64,000 nt of DNA. It comes from Warburgia ugandensis. Its lineage: Eukaryota; Streptophyta; Magnoliopsida; Canellales; Canellaceae. The stretch lies in contig CP141139.1 in assembly GCA_035236585.1 (NCBI GenBank), positions 41,363,217-41,427,216 of the forward strand, given 5' to 3'. The position numbers and the translations under genes are program-made. The notes beneath the pieces are model-generated. The model did not search any database and was not told the DNA's origin. It saw nothing but the letters and a program-made list of their open reading frames with translations. Positions 47,299 through 60,000 of the stretch are shown here, in pieces (position 1 is the stretch's first letter; each line of letters begins with the position of its first letter).

Positions 47299-47478
47299 AA
47301 TAGTATTTCATTTCACTGTTAAATCCATTGTTTTGTGACTATATGACTTCTAAGATTTTGAAATACATGTTTTTATTGGAGCTTTGTTTTTGGTCACTTT
47401 AAAAAAATAATTTAAAGGTTTTAAAACAGGGATCCTGACTATTTTTATAAATTGTTGGGCAAAACTCGAGGTGTCACA

Positions 47479-50111
47479 ATAATTATTGGGTGAGGAGAGA
47501 TGATCCAATGGTCGAGAATAATCAAGACAAGAATTGAAGATCAAGATTAAGAGATCAAGCTAAAAGCCCGATTGTCATCATCCAAAACTTAATCAAGCAT
47601 CAAATGATGCAACTGGAAGATCTAAATGTGACTAAAATGGGCCCATAAAATAGGCCATGCATTTCCACTGCCTATGAATGTTAGCCATTCAAGCCACCTT
47701 GGCCATATAAGCCATAAGAGAGGGCAATAAGCTAATGAATTCAAGCCAAGCCATTAAAGCTAAGGGTGTGAGCCATGAAGCCAAGCTCAATGAGCCCTCA
47801 AAGTGAGCCACATAGGCCAATTACTACATGGAGTCATATAATTAGAGGATAATTCAAGCAATGATCCACTTTCTAAATTTGGATTTTCAAGGTTTAATTA
47901 GAAGGTTTGAGAGAATTACGTAAAAAGTAAGATGATTACACATCGATGAACCCATTAAAAGAGAAACACTACTTTCCAACTCCAACTTCATCTCCCACTC
48001 TTTATCTTATGGTTACAAGTCAAATGAGGGAGGAACCTCATTATGAAAAAGATGCCACTACTTTCCTATATGGTGATCAAGGATTTCCTAAATAGATAAC
48101 TAGGTCTACACCAATCCAAACAAATTTAAAACCCAAGATTTTTACATATCTTTCTTAAACCCCATTCCTTACCACTTCCATGAATTTCTATCAACCAAAC
48201 ATCATAAAATCAAAAAGGAAAGAGCTCCACTATCCTTCCATGATAACGATGCCCCCCCTTTGCTTAAAATTAGAAACTAGCCATCATGTCTCTCTTATGT
48301 CATCTTTTCACCTATGTTTCTTACATTGTCATGATACTTCATCTTTAACCTAACCTTCCTCATTCAATATTCTAACCCTGGGGCCACTTTTCTCATATTT
48401 TCACCCCTTCCAAAGTTAGGAAACCACTCATTTATATGTAGCCCTTATTCCATACGAATTTTCCAAGTAGAGGTCGGTGAGACACCTTCAAATCAAGCTT
48501 TCCATTGGTATTATTTGCTAATGGACTTTGGGATTTCTTAGATGCTTTTCCTCCTTTGGATGTCTAGTTATTGTCTTGGTTATTTTCTCTCTAATTCAGG
48601 TTAGTAGTTTGCTTGTTTTGGTTTAGTTTTCATTGCTTTAGTTTCCATTGTTTTGCTTTCTAATTTTGCACTTTCCATTCCATCTAGTTTTCCCTTTCTT
48701 TGTTACCTCAATTTCACTTTTTTTTCTTTGTTATTACCTCAAGATTTAAGCTAACTCTTCTCTGATAGTGACATCAAAGAGAAGCTAGCTTAGGCCTTGA
48801 TTTTCCCTCTTGAATTTCATGTTTTGCTTCTTTTGTTTACCTTTAGTTTTATGTCCATTTTCCCTAGTTATTTCACCTACTTAACTTTCTTTTCTCTTGA
48901 ATTCCTTCATGGATTTTCTTTTCATTTCATCATACTTTAGTTTGTAATCTTTATATTCAATTTTTTTATAGTTTATATCAGGTTTTATGCTTAGGAATTG
49001 GACTCAATTTATGGCCTTTGAACATGTATTATGTGCTGAAATTTTGTTGTAATTTGCAGATGACACAATAAAGTTTTGTGGGAATTATTTTTTATTAAAT
49101 GTTTATCTTATCAAATTAATTGAAATTTGGGTAGTTTCCTTGTATAAAATTTATGGTTTCAATTGCTTCCTTATGCTTGAATTGTTGATGCTCTTAACCG
49201 CTTGAAATCTGGAAATTTTCTTTCCTTAACTTTGTGCTTTGTTTTCCAGCCATCTAAACACCTTCTTTGCTTATACCCTCAGGAACCCATTTAGATTTGT
49301 GCATGTTGTTTCTTAGATACATTAAATATTTTTCATTATAATTCATTTTAAATTCATCAGTTCTAGTCGCTTTGGCACTGTAGAACCATGCATACAATCC
49401 ATGGATCATACGCATGGTACTAAGTCACTTTCGTTTTTGGTTTTTACTCAGTTTAGTTGCTTAATTTAGTTTTAGTAGTCATTAAATTGTTGTTTGCATC
49501 ATAATTTAGGTTTAGAAAGTTTCCTTTTTAACTTTTAGGAAGTTCCACCTTTAGGAAGTTTTAGGAATTAGAAAGTGCAAAATTTAGAATGTCTCCTTAA
49601 TTGTAGTTTACATTCACATGCATGTTTCTAATTTCTTATTAAAGTTAGTTAGATCTCATTGTTTTCTTATTTTTTTCATGCAATTTTATGTTAAATGTTT
49701 CCTAAATTGGTTTTTAGAAAGTTCTATCTTTAGAAAGTTTCTAATTCTTTTTAGGAAAGTGTCATTTTTAGTAGTTTCCTTTAATTTAAGTTTCTCAATT
49801 TGATTCATGCTAATTTAGAAGTTATTTTCATTTAATTGGATGCATGTTAGTTAGGTTAGTTTTTACTTTCATAGTTTAGTTTTAGTTTTTAGTAGGTTTC
49901 TTTTAAGTTTAGTTTCTAATTCCTTGCATGTTTTCTTCTTAGCTGTTTTAAATTCATAGTTTAATCACATCTCTTTCTTTGGCTGAAGTTAATTGATCTA
50001 AATAAAATCTAGTCCATTGCAAATCTATAAGAGTCCTTAAGGGATCGCCCTTACTTGCATGAAAATATGACATTGATTGGTGCCCTTGCGTGAAAATTTT
50101 TAAACAACACA
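47479..50111 (+). repeat. 5' LTR of element E, 5' truncated
   Basis: Homologous to the reverse complement of element A's LTRs and to 63290-64000. The first approximately 220 bp present at 63072-63290 are missing, replaced by the Tekay solo LTR to its left. It shows the AAGCCA (reverse of TGGCTT) cluster at 47680-47820 and the TAGAAAGTTT cluster at 49500-49780. It ends TTTAAACAACACA. Confidence 0.8.
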
Positions 50112-50118
50112 TGAAGTT

Positions 50119-50138
50119 CTTGGTCCCGTTTGCAAGGA
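50119..50138 (+). promoter_or_regulatory. Primer-binding site of element E (decayed)
   Basis: cttggtcccgtttgcaagga lies 8 bp after the LTR end and corresponds to the Athila-type site, with several differences. Confidence 0.65.
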
Positions 50139-51380
50139 ATCACAACAAATTTGTGGTTGGATTCTTATTTGAATTGTTTATATTTAGTCATAGTTTTATA
50201 TTGCATTAGATTATTTTTTTTGCATTGAATTTGCACATCTTGCTAATTCCTCATAAATTGGCATATCTTTCCTGTTCTTGTGTAAGGGTAAATTGGCAAA
50301 TGGTGCTTCATCAACTATATAGGATTTCCTTGCTTTTCTATAATAGGACTTTTTCTTTTCTTTTCTTTTTTTTGAGTGAAACTTGTTGTGAGGCTCATTG
50401 TAACTTAAATTTTCAATTTCAATCTAAATAGGTTGTATTAAAATAGGGCAAGTGTCTAGTATGGAGGCCCACACTTGACCTTCATTAAAAATCCCACTAT
50501 AAGTATCCCTCACTTTGATTTACTTTTCCTAGTTTAGGTTGTATTTGGTTGATAGAATAATTCATATAGCTTAGGACCATTCAGCTTATTTGTTGCACCT
50601 TTAATTAGGGCTGTTACATTAGAGAGAACCTATCTAACCATTGGTTTGATAGCATATAGGTTGCATTAGTTTGTTTTCTTGTATTTCTTATATTGCATTT
50701 AGCTTGCGATTCCAATAGTTAATCTTTAATCTAAAATCAAGTAGCAATAGACTTAGGGTTTTGAGCTCATAGAAACCTTTTTGAAAGAGGAGATCTATTG
50801 TTACCCCAGTGGATCTTGAACTTGTTGTTTATAGCAGGTATATAAAATCCAAGTGATTTTCCCATGCCTTTTGTTGAGAGAGGTTGAGGTATAAATACCT
50901 CCTTCCATGAGAATTGTATTAACCACTTTGGATAAGACCTAACTAGTAAGAAATAGTCAAATCTGAATCTAAGGAGCTATCTAGCTTTAGGTTAAAAGCT
51001 ACAGCCTCACAGATTAACAAAGATAGTCAAGAAAAGATCATTAGCATTAGGAATTATTTGATTGCATAGCATATAGAGATAGGAGTCACATTTAGGTCCA
51101 GGTTACATCATTTATTTAGGTTTCATTATAGTGCATGCAAGGACTTCAATCTCAGCACATTGAATTAGTACCATTAGATCCTGAGATTGAACATACACAT
51201 AAACAAGGGGTAAGAAACCAAGTTCCTAAACCCATGCCTAAACCACCAATAGTAGTTGAGCATAAGGCTATGTGTGATTTTTATTCACCACTCTAATAAA
51301 TACTCCATCATGCATCATGCTACCACCTACCAATGTAGACCACATTGAAATTAGACCTAGAGTATACAATTACTCTCATG
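50139..51380 (+). other. 5' leader of element E
   Basis: Noncoding; AT-rich with a TTTTCTTTTC run near 50350. Its position between the primer-binding site and gag matches the leaders of elements A and H. The start of gag is not clear. Confidence 0.5.
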
Positions 51381-52083
51381 TTTCTATGGGCATAAGAGAG
51401 AGGACCTGTACCTACATATTAAGGAATTCTTTAATATTTGTGCTACATTAAAGTACAAAATTATTACTAAAAATTCTATTAGACTTAGGTTATTCCCTTT
51501 CTCATTAAAGGATAAAGCCAAATCATGGCTTAATTCTTTAGAGGTTGGTTACATTACCACATGGGACCAATTTTGTAATAAATTCTTGAACAAATTTTTT
51601 CCTATCCATAAGACCAATGCTCTTCATAGGGAAATCATTAACTTCCAACAAAGAGATTATGAACAATATTATGAATGTTGGGAGAGATGGAATGAATTAC
51701 TATAAAAGTGCCTTGCTCATCAATTTGAAAAATCACTGCAAGTTTAGTATTTCTATAAGGCATTGACACCTCAAAATAAGCAAATGGTAAATGCAGCAAG
51801 TGGAGGGACGCTTATGATGAAAAGTGAATTGGAGGCATGGGAATCTTTCCAAACTTCAATAGACAATTCACAACATTGGGATTATTCTCATAGGAGAGAG
51901 GGAAATGCCCGGCTACAATAGAAAGGAGGCCTATATAAAGTTGGAGTACTGTCAGACATGCCTTATAAGCTTGACTCTATAGTTGAAAAATTAAACAAAC
52001 TAGAGCCTTTAGGGGGAAGGATGGATAAAATTGAAACTACATTTGAGACTTTCATGGCTGCCACTTCATCCCATAAACCTTCA
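51381..52083 (+). pseudogene. gag of element E
   Basis: The frame around 51420-51700 reads LYLHIKEFFNICATLKYK, then RLRLFPFSLKDKAKSWLNSL and TTWDQFCNKFLNKFFPIHKT, which is the core of Athila gag proteins. It continues with FQQRDYEQYYECWERW up to a stop at about 51702. After further stops, YFYKALTPQNKQMVNAASGG and MDKIETTFETFMAATSS follow. The remaining gag tail is beyond solo LTR F: at 57110-57280 YPKYILEQANTLVAYC-like and ARHLKFSWSKNN segments continue it. The leader side is degraded and no start codon can be assigned. Confidence 0.85.
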
Positions 52084-52132
52084 TAAAAGGTATGAGTTAT
52101 TTATTCTAGTCCAGCCCATCTAACTACATCTT

Positions 52133-55100
52133 TGTGATGACCAGGGTTTTTATAACACATTTTGTAATACATTTTTCAAAGGCAGGCACCCTTAGTAGTA
52201 AAAAAATTTTACAAAACAAAGTAGTGGAAATTATTTTCTTTAAAACTTGTTTTGAAAAACCTAAGTCATCACTTCATACATAATATAAGTAGAATTTTGT
52301 ACATGATAAAATTCCATTGAAGGAATATACTTTTATTAAATTCCAGAATCCATCTAGTGGTTCATAGTATAGCCCGGGTATTAGTATAATACTTGTCCAA
52401 ATTACATAATCCAAATTTCAAACCTCATCATACATTAAAAACTCTCAATATAGTACAATGCTCTCAAATAAAAATAAAAATACATGTCTTCAGGGGATAT
52501 ACCCTGATTGATTATTCTTCCAAATCTTCTTAAGTCTTGAGCTCCTAATTCTCCTTCTCTGTTTCTGAGATTTTGTAAACATTGAAACATTTACAATATC
52601 TCCGCAAGATATACTTGGTAGGGGATTCAAGAAGCATAATAATTTGACAATATAATCATAATACTTCATAATCCCATAGTTCATAACATACTCATGAATC
52701 AATTTCTTTACTTTGTCATATATGTACATCCTTACACATTCATACGGTATACTATGTAAAGATATATACATACGGTCAAAACCATGAAAAATAGTTAATG
52801 TCTCAAAACATAATCATATCCAGCTTATGCTGAGTTGATAAATCATCAAAACTCCAATAGAAATACTCCCTCATTTGGGTAGTACCAGTAATCCTTAATT
52901 ACCCAGCATCTCATCATGCCATATTATAAGGCATTTCACTATGCCATGCTTCAATATGCAAAAATATTCAAAGGACTACTATATTGTAGTTTGATCCGTA
53001 CCAGCGTGCTCGGATAACTACTTTCATACTCCATGGATACCAAGTGCGAAAAATCATCTATGTCATGTCTATATGGGTAGACAGACCGTCATAGTGGTGG
53101 CCTTCCCATATTGCCTCACACGATATTTTGCCTCTCTTTGGGCACGATATCATCATATATATCACATTTTGGAGAGTGGGTGGCCAAACCCTACTACTCT
53201 CCTAGCATAGAATCCCCATGCCTATGCCTATTTAAAACAAAACCACAAGCCTCCATGCTTGTATGTAAAATAATCTTTTTACTTATCAAACATCTTGTCT
53301 ATTTATATAATCATCCTCATATTTTGTTATTCTTAAATTGAGGATAGGATTTTTACTTCAAACTTAGGGATCATCATTGACAATGAATGGTACCCATGTT
53401 CATGCAAGTTTAAGGATCACCATTCTATCTAAATAATTCCCATGTATTGATTTTATACTTATCATACAATCTGTCTATTTCTCTAGGGCTGGAATACCTT
53501 CTAGTTCCCTATTCACTTAGGGTTTTCCTTATTTCTAACTTTACCATTTCATATGTGTTTTGGTTGGATCATAAGGGTTTTCAATGGGTTTAATGCATGT
53601 ATTTACATTATACTTGTCAACATTTCCAAGCACAAGATCATGTATACAACATGTACTTCTTATGTAGATGCCTTCATAAAATCCTCCTACCTTCAAGTAG
53701 TGATTCTTCTCTTCAAATCTTCCATGATCCTGATTGACGTATGAAATTTTTAAATCCATACATACTGTCAATATTTATACAATCTGAATAATCTTATATT
53801 TTTTATCCTATCTATATTCTTTGTCTAATCTTGTCCTTTGATATAAGGATCTAGATCTTTTGTCTTATCATGATCTATCTTCCTTAAATAGTGTCTATCC
53901 TATTGATCAATAGATCTAACTATTAGAATGATCTTCTAATCTTTCAGATCTAAGTATTTTTTATTATAATTCTTTATCTATTCCTTTCTTTGATCTTGAT
54001 TTTTCATAGATCCTTTGATCAACAATTTATACTTGTTGATAAAGATCAAGGGCTTAGATCTTCTATCATCTAATTCTTCTTTGATCTAAGTGTAGTTGTT
54101 TAATCATGACTAAGGAGGATGATCTTGGTTCTCTTCCTTGAATCATAATTGATCAAGGGTTCAGATCTTCTAGTCTATTTGATCTAAGTTGCAACCAATA
54201 TCTATACACATATATATCATCATCAAGAAGTATTGATTTCTTTTTATTGTTCTTGATCATTCAAGATCCCATTGATCTTGTTTGATCATCCTTATCTTAC
54301 TTATAATATTTATTAGGATTAGATAATTTACTAACCATTTATGCTCTTATTATTATTATTCAATTAGTTAATGTTTTACAGGTTGAAGATAACTTATTTT
54401 AGCCTAAGTCTAGACTGCTCCTCTTATTTTCAAATTGGCTAAGGCTTACTAGCTGAATGGGTGGATACAAAGTAGTTACTTCAATCTATACGTAAGGAGG
54501 CGTTTAGACCTCACAAACATCAACAAAAGGTAGGGGAAGAGTGAGTCTCTATTAGAAAACCCCCTTAACCACTATGTTCAACATTCACTAAAGTGACCTT
54601 AGCTTAACCTTTCTTAAGGTTCCTATGAGCATGTTAATCCTATGTACTCTTTCTAATTGATTTTAATTAAGTACATGAATATTTAAAATGTCATTCATGG
54701 GGTTTATTATTCTCCTAGTTTGGGCCAAGGATTTGATAATCCTTATATTGTCCTACTAACTATAGCCCTTACTAATATTAAGTCCAAGTCATCCACTCAT
54801 CTTAATTGTCCATGAATCTCTATTTCATTGGATTTGATTTTTGGTGATTTATGAATATTGAGACATAATCACTAATTAAACAATTATATAGACTAACTTA
54901 AAGACAATTAAGATGCTTATACTATACTTTGACAATTCAAATAATCATACACTTTAAATCATAAGAGAATTGTACATCTATATCATTCTAAGGGCATTCA
55001 TACTCTAATATACTAACATAGATTCTAAGTTATAAAATACATGAAATTTTACTACTAATCTAATGGAATCATGCTTAAACTTCAAATTTAAACTAACATG

Positions 55101-57091
55101 GCCCTAAGATAATTAAATCTATCAGCCTAATATAACAATCTAATAACACATAGAACATAGCATGCTAAAATTTAAGAATGATCATGCTTTATAACATAAA
55201 ACACATTTATGATACTATTATCAAATAAAAGACAATGAAACTAATTAGATTAAGATTATTAGAAACCTTTACATATGATCCAACCATTAGATCTTAGATC
55301 TTTTCCTTTAAAATCAAGGTTTTAATTAATTTTAGGGCTTTTACTCCATTAAGGTCCAAGATCATATTCCTTTATTTTTGGTCATACTCAATCCATGATT
55401 TCAATGGATTCTATCATAATATCATTCATTCAATCCATCTCAAGGGTTTGATCGTACTTGATCTTATTGATCAAGTGGGTCCCTTTGTATTTTTAAGGTT
55501 TTTCTACCATAAAGGGTAGATCCTTTAATTTATCTTAGATATGTCCAAATAGATCATGGATATCGCTTGATTTCAACATTATATCATTAGTAAATCAAAT
55601 CCTCAAGATTTGATCATCTCAGATCTTGAAGATCATGAAAATTAGAAACTTAATTCTTGAAAATAGAAAGTTTCTAAAATGTTTTTATCAATATTATGGT
55701 TTTAAAAGAAAATAAACATTATAAGCTTTCTATGGCTTCTTTTCTATCTCAATTTGGAGTTTAGATGACTCCACAATAGAACTGTCAAGTTCACAGTCGT
55801 TCCTAAGGTCCAAATTTGATCTGAGCCCAACGGAACGGATGTCCCAGATCAATCAGGTGGAATGATCATCACCAAGACGCATGACACACTCCCCCAGGAC
55901 CAGCGTTGTCGTGCTGCCATTCTGTCGGAATGGCATCACATGTAGTGTGTTTTCATGTGGCATTTCAAAATGCATCCCGGGAGGAGATCTGATTTGGGAG
56001 ATTGGATAGTCTGTTTTGAACTGTCCAATCAATCCTCTTCAATTTAGGGCTCAAAACTTAATAAAAATTCTTAAAATTTCTACCGTAGGGGTTTTGGGCC
56101 CTTCTAAATCAATTGGATGGCTCAGATTTTCCATCTGAGCCTTCCATCATCTAGAATTGAAGGGTTTTGGTCCTTACTTTATTTTTATAAATTTTAACCT
56201 AAAACTAATTTTAGAAAAAATAAAAATTAAATAAAATGACATGAAATAAGTACATGAAGTGTTCCCACTTACTTGATTGGAGAAAGAACATTGATTTGAA
56301 GCCCAATTTGAAATAAATACCTTTGATGATAAGATAGCCCGATAGTCGCTTGTTTTGTGAATTTTTCATTGATTGCATATTGGATCTTGAAATTGATTTG
56401 GGGGTTTTGTAGATTAGGTAGTCTAGGATAGTATGGACAGTGCGATTTGTTAGATTCAATTTGGAACAGAGTGCCTAATTGAATTTAGGTCTCTTATTCC
56501 AATTAGAGAGAGGGGAGAGAAAGTGCAAGAATGGAGATTTTTGGGAGTTTTGGAATTTTGAGAAGGAATCAAGATCTGGTTTTTTAGTGTAAGCAAGATG
56601 ATTTCGTGGGAATTTTAAGGAACATTTTTGGAGGTGTGTTTATTGATGTTTTTAAATTTTTCATAATTACTTGTAATAATCATGTTTCAATTCTTTTAAA
56701 TATTAAATTAACATTGGATCCTCCACTACCACCTCCTTCTCCACTAGTAGTTGGTAGTGGTTTGACTACTCATTAGAGGTGTTGGATTCATATTTCTGGG
56801 TACATTCTAAATATTGATGTCTCAGAACTTGATTATGGGTAAAATTATCATTTTACCCTTTTATTCATAAAAATGAAGAAAATTAGGGATCTTTCATTTT
56901 AACTCAAAATTGAACGTACTTAGTGTCATTTCAATCGATTTTTGGAGTACATTCATAACTTCTAAGTTTTAAATCATGTTTTACTCTCTATAAATTTTTT
57001 TTTCCAAAAACCTAATATTCCAACCCAGAATTTCTAAAAATGAAACTAAATTGATTTTCTCAATCAATTTACAAACATTAGGGTTATTACA
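52133..57091 (-). repeat. Tekay-type solo LTR F
   Basis: In plus orientation it begins TGTGATGACCAGGG and ends GGGTTATTACA, the reverse of element B's LTR. It matches that LTR in order from end to start: the GAATCCATCTAGTGG block (about 52345), the stem-loop (52567-52602), the mixed block (53040-53230), the GATC-rich zone (53800-54330), a CG-containing patch (55780-56000) and the U3 (56640-57091). Flanks ATCTT (52128-52132) and ACCTT (57092-57096) agree at four of five bases. It splits the gag of element E. At 4959 bp it is the longest LTR in the window. Confidence 0.88.
52567..52602 (-). other. Conserved stem-loop in solo LTR F
   Basis: On the minus strand GAGATATTG (52594-52602) precedes ATCTC (52567-52571), the same stem-loop as at 14655-14681, with a longer loop here. 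Confidence 0.5.
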
Positions 57092-57960
57092 ACCTTGTCC
57101 ATCTAATAAAGTCTACCCTAAATACATTTTAGAACAAGCGAATACTCTTGTTGCATATTGTAACCCTAGTAAGAACAATCCATAGTCTAAGACCTATAAT
57201 CTAGTATGGGCTAGGCATCTCAAATTTTCATGGTCTAAGAATAATTACTAGAGAAGTACATCTTTGAACCCCTACACAAAATGTTCTTAGGATTTTTTGC
57301 TTCATAGCAACCACTAGGTTTTCAACTACTTCAACAAACACAAAAACCATCGATGGAGGATAATATACAATATCCCATGAAGAAACTTGATGAATATAAT
57401 AAAGCCTTGCATTAAACGTAGAATGAGATTCAACAAAATATTGCCCAGTTGAGAGGAAAATGGGTTAGTTGTATGAATCTTTAAGTTAAAGGGAAAAAGA
57501 AAAGTTCCCCAATTAGCCTATCCCAAACCCTAAGGGACAATTATAATTATGGTGTAGTTCACAAGGACCCCATGAGCGAGCAAAGTCTATCACAACTCTT
57601 AGGAGTGGTAGTCAGGTTGATAACAAAGTAGGGCAATTTGAGGAAAAGGAAGAGGAGAATGAAAAACAAAAATACAAGGGAAAGAGACTAGATAAAAATA
57701 TCCTACTCCATTTGATCCTATAGTGGAGGCACCCTATGTGCCCAAAGCCACATTTCCTCAATTACTCATCAACGCTAAGAAAGGAATAAATTTCAATGAG
57801 ATAATGGAAGTGTTTAAACATGTGCAAATAAATTTCCATTACTCAATGCTATAAAGGATATTCTTGCTTATGTCAAATTTCTTCTACACAACAAAGAGAA
57901 AACTCAATATGCAAAAGAAAGCCTTTAGCACTGAGCAGGTGAGTTCTTTAATACAACACC
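57092..57960 (+). pseudogene. gag tail and gag-pol linker of element E
   Basis: This continues the frame split by LTR F. Segments such as ARHLKFSWSKNN (equivalent to the gag C-terminal landmark at 33560-33620) and a Lys/Glu-rich stretch (57640-57700) are visible, separated by stops. The part near 57880-57960 enters the protease. No catalytic motif. Confidence 0.6.
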
Positions 57961-58420
57961 TAACCCCACCTAAGTTGAGAGACCTAAGGTGTCCTACCAT
58001 TTCTTGTGTAACTATAAAATATGTAATAGATACGGCCTTACTTGACATAGGGGCTAGTGTTAATTTGTTTCCTTACTCTATCTATGAGCAACTATGGCTT
58101 GGTAATTTTAAACCAACCAACACCATTTTGTAGTTAACAGATAGATCGATTAAGATTCAACATGGTATGATTGAGGATGTGTTAATTCAGGTGGACCAAA
58201 TCCTGTGTCAGACCCTAGAAGTCAAATCTCAGTAATTCTTGGATGTCTATTTTTTGGCACATCCAATGCCATCATTAATTGTAGAAATGGTGTGATGCAA
58301 TTATCTTTTAGCAATGAAAGTTGAGCTTAATCTTTTTAATGATAACCATCATCATTTAGATCTAGATGACTATTCTTAGGGTTTAGGAACATGAGGGTGA
58401 GATTCTTGATGTTTTTAAAG
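57961..58420 (+). pseudogene. Aspartic protease of element E
   Basis: The open frame 57864-58133 carries LRDLRCPTISC, then LLDIGASVNLFPYSIYEQL, in which the catalytic Asp-x-Gly is present at about 58041. After a stop at 58131, further protease sequence (around TDRSIKIQHGMIEDVLIQVD) continues in the same phase. Cleavage of the polyprotein would be its role. Downstream of 58200 the frame is disrupted. Confidence 0.8.
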
Positions 58421-59440
58421 AACACATGACTTCTCTATGGTGGACCATAGCAAATATAAATGGAATTAGTCTAGCTATGTGTGTGCATAGGATATACCTA
58501 AAAAAAATTTTCAAACCATCTAGGGAGGCACAAAGGAGACTTAACCCTAACATGAAGGAGGTAGTGAGAGATGAAGTACTAAAACTTTTATATGTTGGTA
58601 GAATCTACCCTAAATCTGATAGTACTTGGGTTAAACCAGTTCAGGTTGTACATAAGAAGTCGAGTCACAATAATTAAGAATGATGATAATGAGTTAGTCC
58701 CCACTAGCATGACCACCTTGTAGAGAGTATGTGTTGATTATCTGAAATTAAACTCAGTCACAAGGAAAGACCACTTTCCTCTACCCTTCATTGACCTAAT
58801 AGTAGAGAGGTTAGCTAAAAATAATTATTATTGATTGTTTTATGGATATTTTGGCTATAACCAAATTCCTATAGCACCTCAAGACTAGGAGAAGACTACC
58901 TTTACCTAACCTTTTAGAACCTTTGCTTATTGTTGTATGCTTTTTGGAGTTTGCAATGCTCTAGCTAGTTTTCAAAAGTGTATGTTAAGCATATTCTTTG
59001 ATATGGTGGAGAGACTCTTAGAGATGTTTATGGATGATTTATCTGTATTTGGGTCTACTTTTGATGAATTCCTGCACCATTGAAAACTTGTCCTTGATAG
59101 GTTTCAGGAAAAGAACTTAGTACGAAATTAGAAAAAATGTCATTTTATGTTTCAAAATGGCATAGATTTAGGCCACATTAGATTACATAATGGTATAGTA
59201 ATTGATAAGGCTAAAGTAGAACCTTATTCCTCCAAGGGCAGTGAAGGAAGTATGCTCATTTTTAGGCCATACTAGTTTTTATCAAAGATTCATCAAAGAC
59301 TTTAGCAAAATTGCTAAGTCCCTATGTATTTTACTTACTAAGAAGGCAACTTTTGACTTTATTGATGACTTCATGAGAGCATTTGAACACCTAAAGGCTA
59401 AATTGACTTCTATGTCTATTATTCGATGACCTAATTGGAG
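58421..59440 (+). pseudogene. Reverse transcriptase of element E
   Basis: It begins near 58490 with IYLKKIFKPSREAQRRLNPN and KEVVRDEVLKLL. After a frame change come VCVDYLKLNSVTRKDHFPLP (58730-58790), NQIPIAP and a CCMLFGVCNALASFQ block. The catalytic motif Phe-Met-Asp-Asp at 59027-59038 is intact. KNLVRN*KKCHFMFQNGIDL follows, then a frameshift to EVCSFLGHTSFYQRFIKDF at 59250-59300. Several TAG, TAA and frame changes remove any chance of a whole product. Confidence 0.87.
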
Positions 59441-60000
59441 TGCACCATTTGAAATAATGTGTGATGCTTCAGACTATGCTATCGAATCTGTTTTGGGGCA
59501 GCGTATTGATAAACTTTCTCATGTTATATATTGTGCTAGTAAGACACCTAATGATGCCCAACTCAACTATTCAACAATAGAAAAAGAGTTATTTGTAGTT
59601 GTTTTTGCACTGAATAAATTTAAATCTTACTTGCTAGGATCTAAGGTCATAATATACTATGATCATGTAGCACTTAAATATATTCTTTCAAAGAAAAATG
59701 CAAAATCTAGGCTGATCCGATGGATACTATTGCTATAAGAATTTGATCTTGAAATTCATGACAAGAGAGGTTTTAAAAAATGTTGTACCCAACCACTTAT
59801 CCATGCTAATTGTGGAGTCTACTTTTGAGAATGTTCCTATTACAGAGACATTTCTAGATGAACAATATTTTCACATTTCCCAATTGCTTTGGTTTGCAAA
59901 TATAGTCAACTATCTTGTTAGTGATCAAATTCCTAGTCATTAGTCCAAGCAAGATAAGAAAAATTTTATTATTAAGTTTAAACAATTTACCTGGATGACC
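59441..60000 (+). pseudogene. RNase H and linker of element E
   Basis: The open frame 59457-59738 starts MCDASDYAIESVLGQRID with the first catalytic Asp, continues through NYSTIEKELFVVVFALNKF (Glu) and YYDHVALKYILSKK (Asp), and ends at RLIRWILLL followed by TAA. The linker EFDLEIHDKRG and a VVPNHLSMLIVEST-like segment lie in two phases up to about 59943. This copy keeps the recognisable catalytic acidic residues and shows what the minus-strand fragment at 43997-44177 once looked like. Confidence 0.87.

Larger units (their letters stand above)
44178..47478 (+). repeat. Tekay-type solo LTR
   Basis: Starts TGTAATGCCCGAG and ends GAGGTGTCACA. It has a TATA box at 44526, a GC-rich patch at 44430-45300, a long AT-rich zone, a GCTTGCTGAG stem-loop at 46919-46954 and a near-palindromic box at 47279-47298. 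It keeps more CG dinucleotides than the other LTRs here, which suggests that it is comparatively young. Open frames at 44425-45378 lie in the GC-rich patch on overlapping strands and resemble no protein. Flanking 5-mers (TGATT, ATAAT) do not match, so the flanks have been rearranged. Confidence 0.75.
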
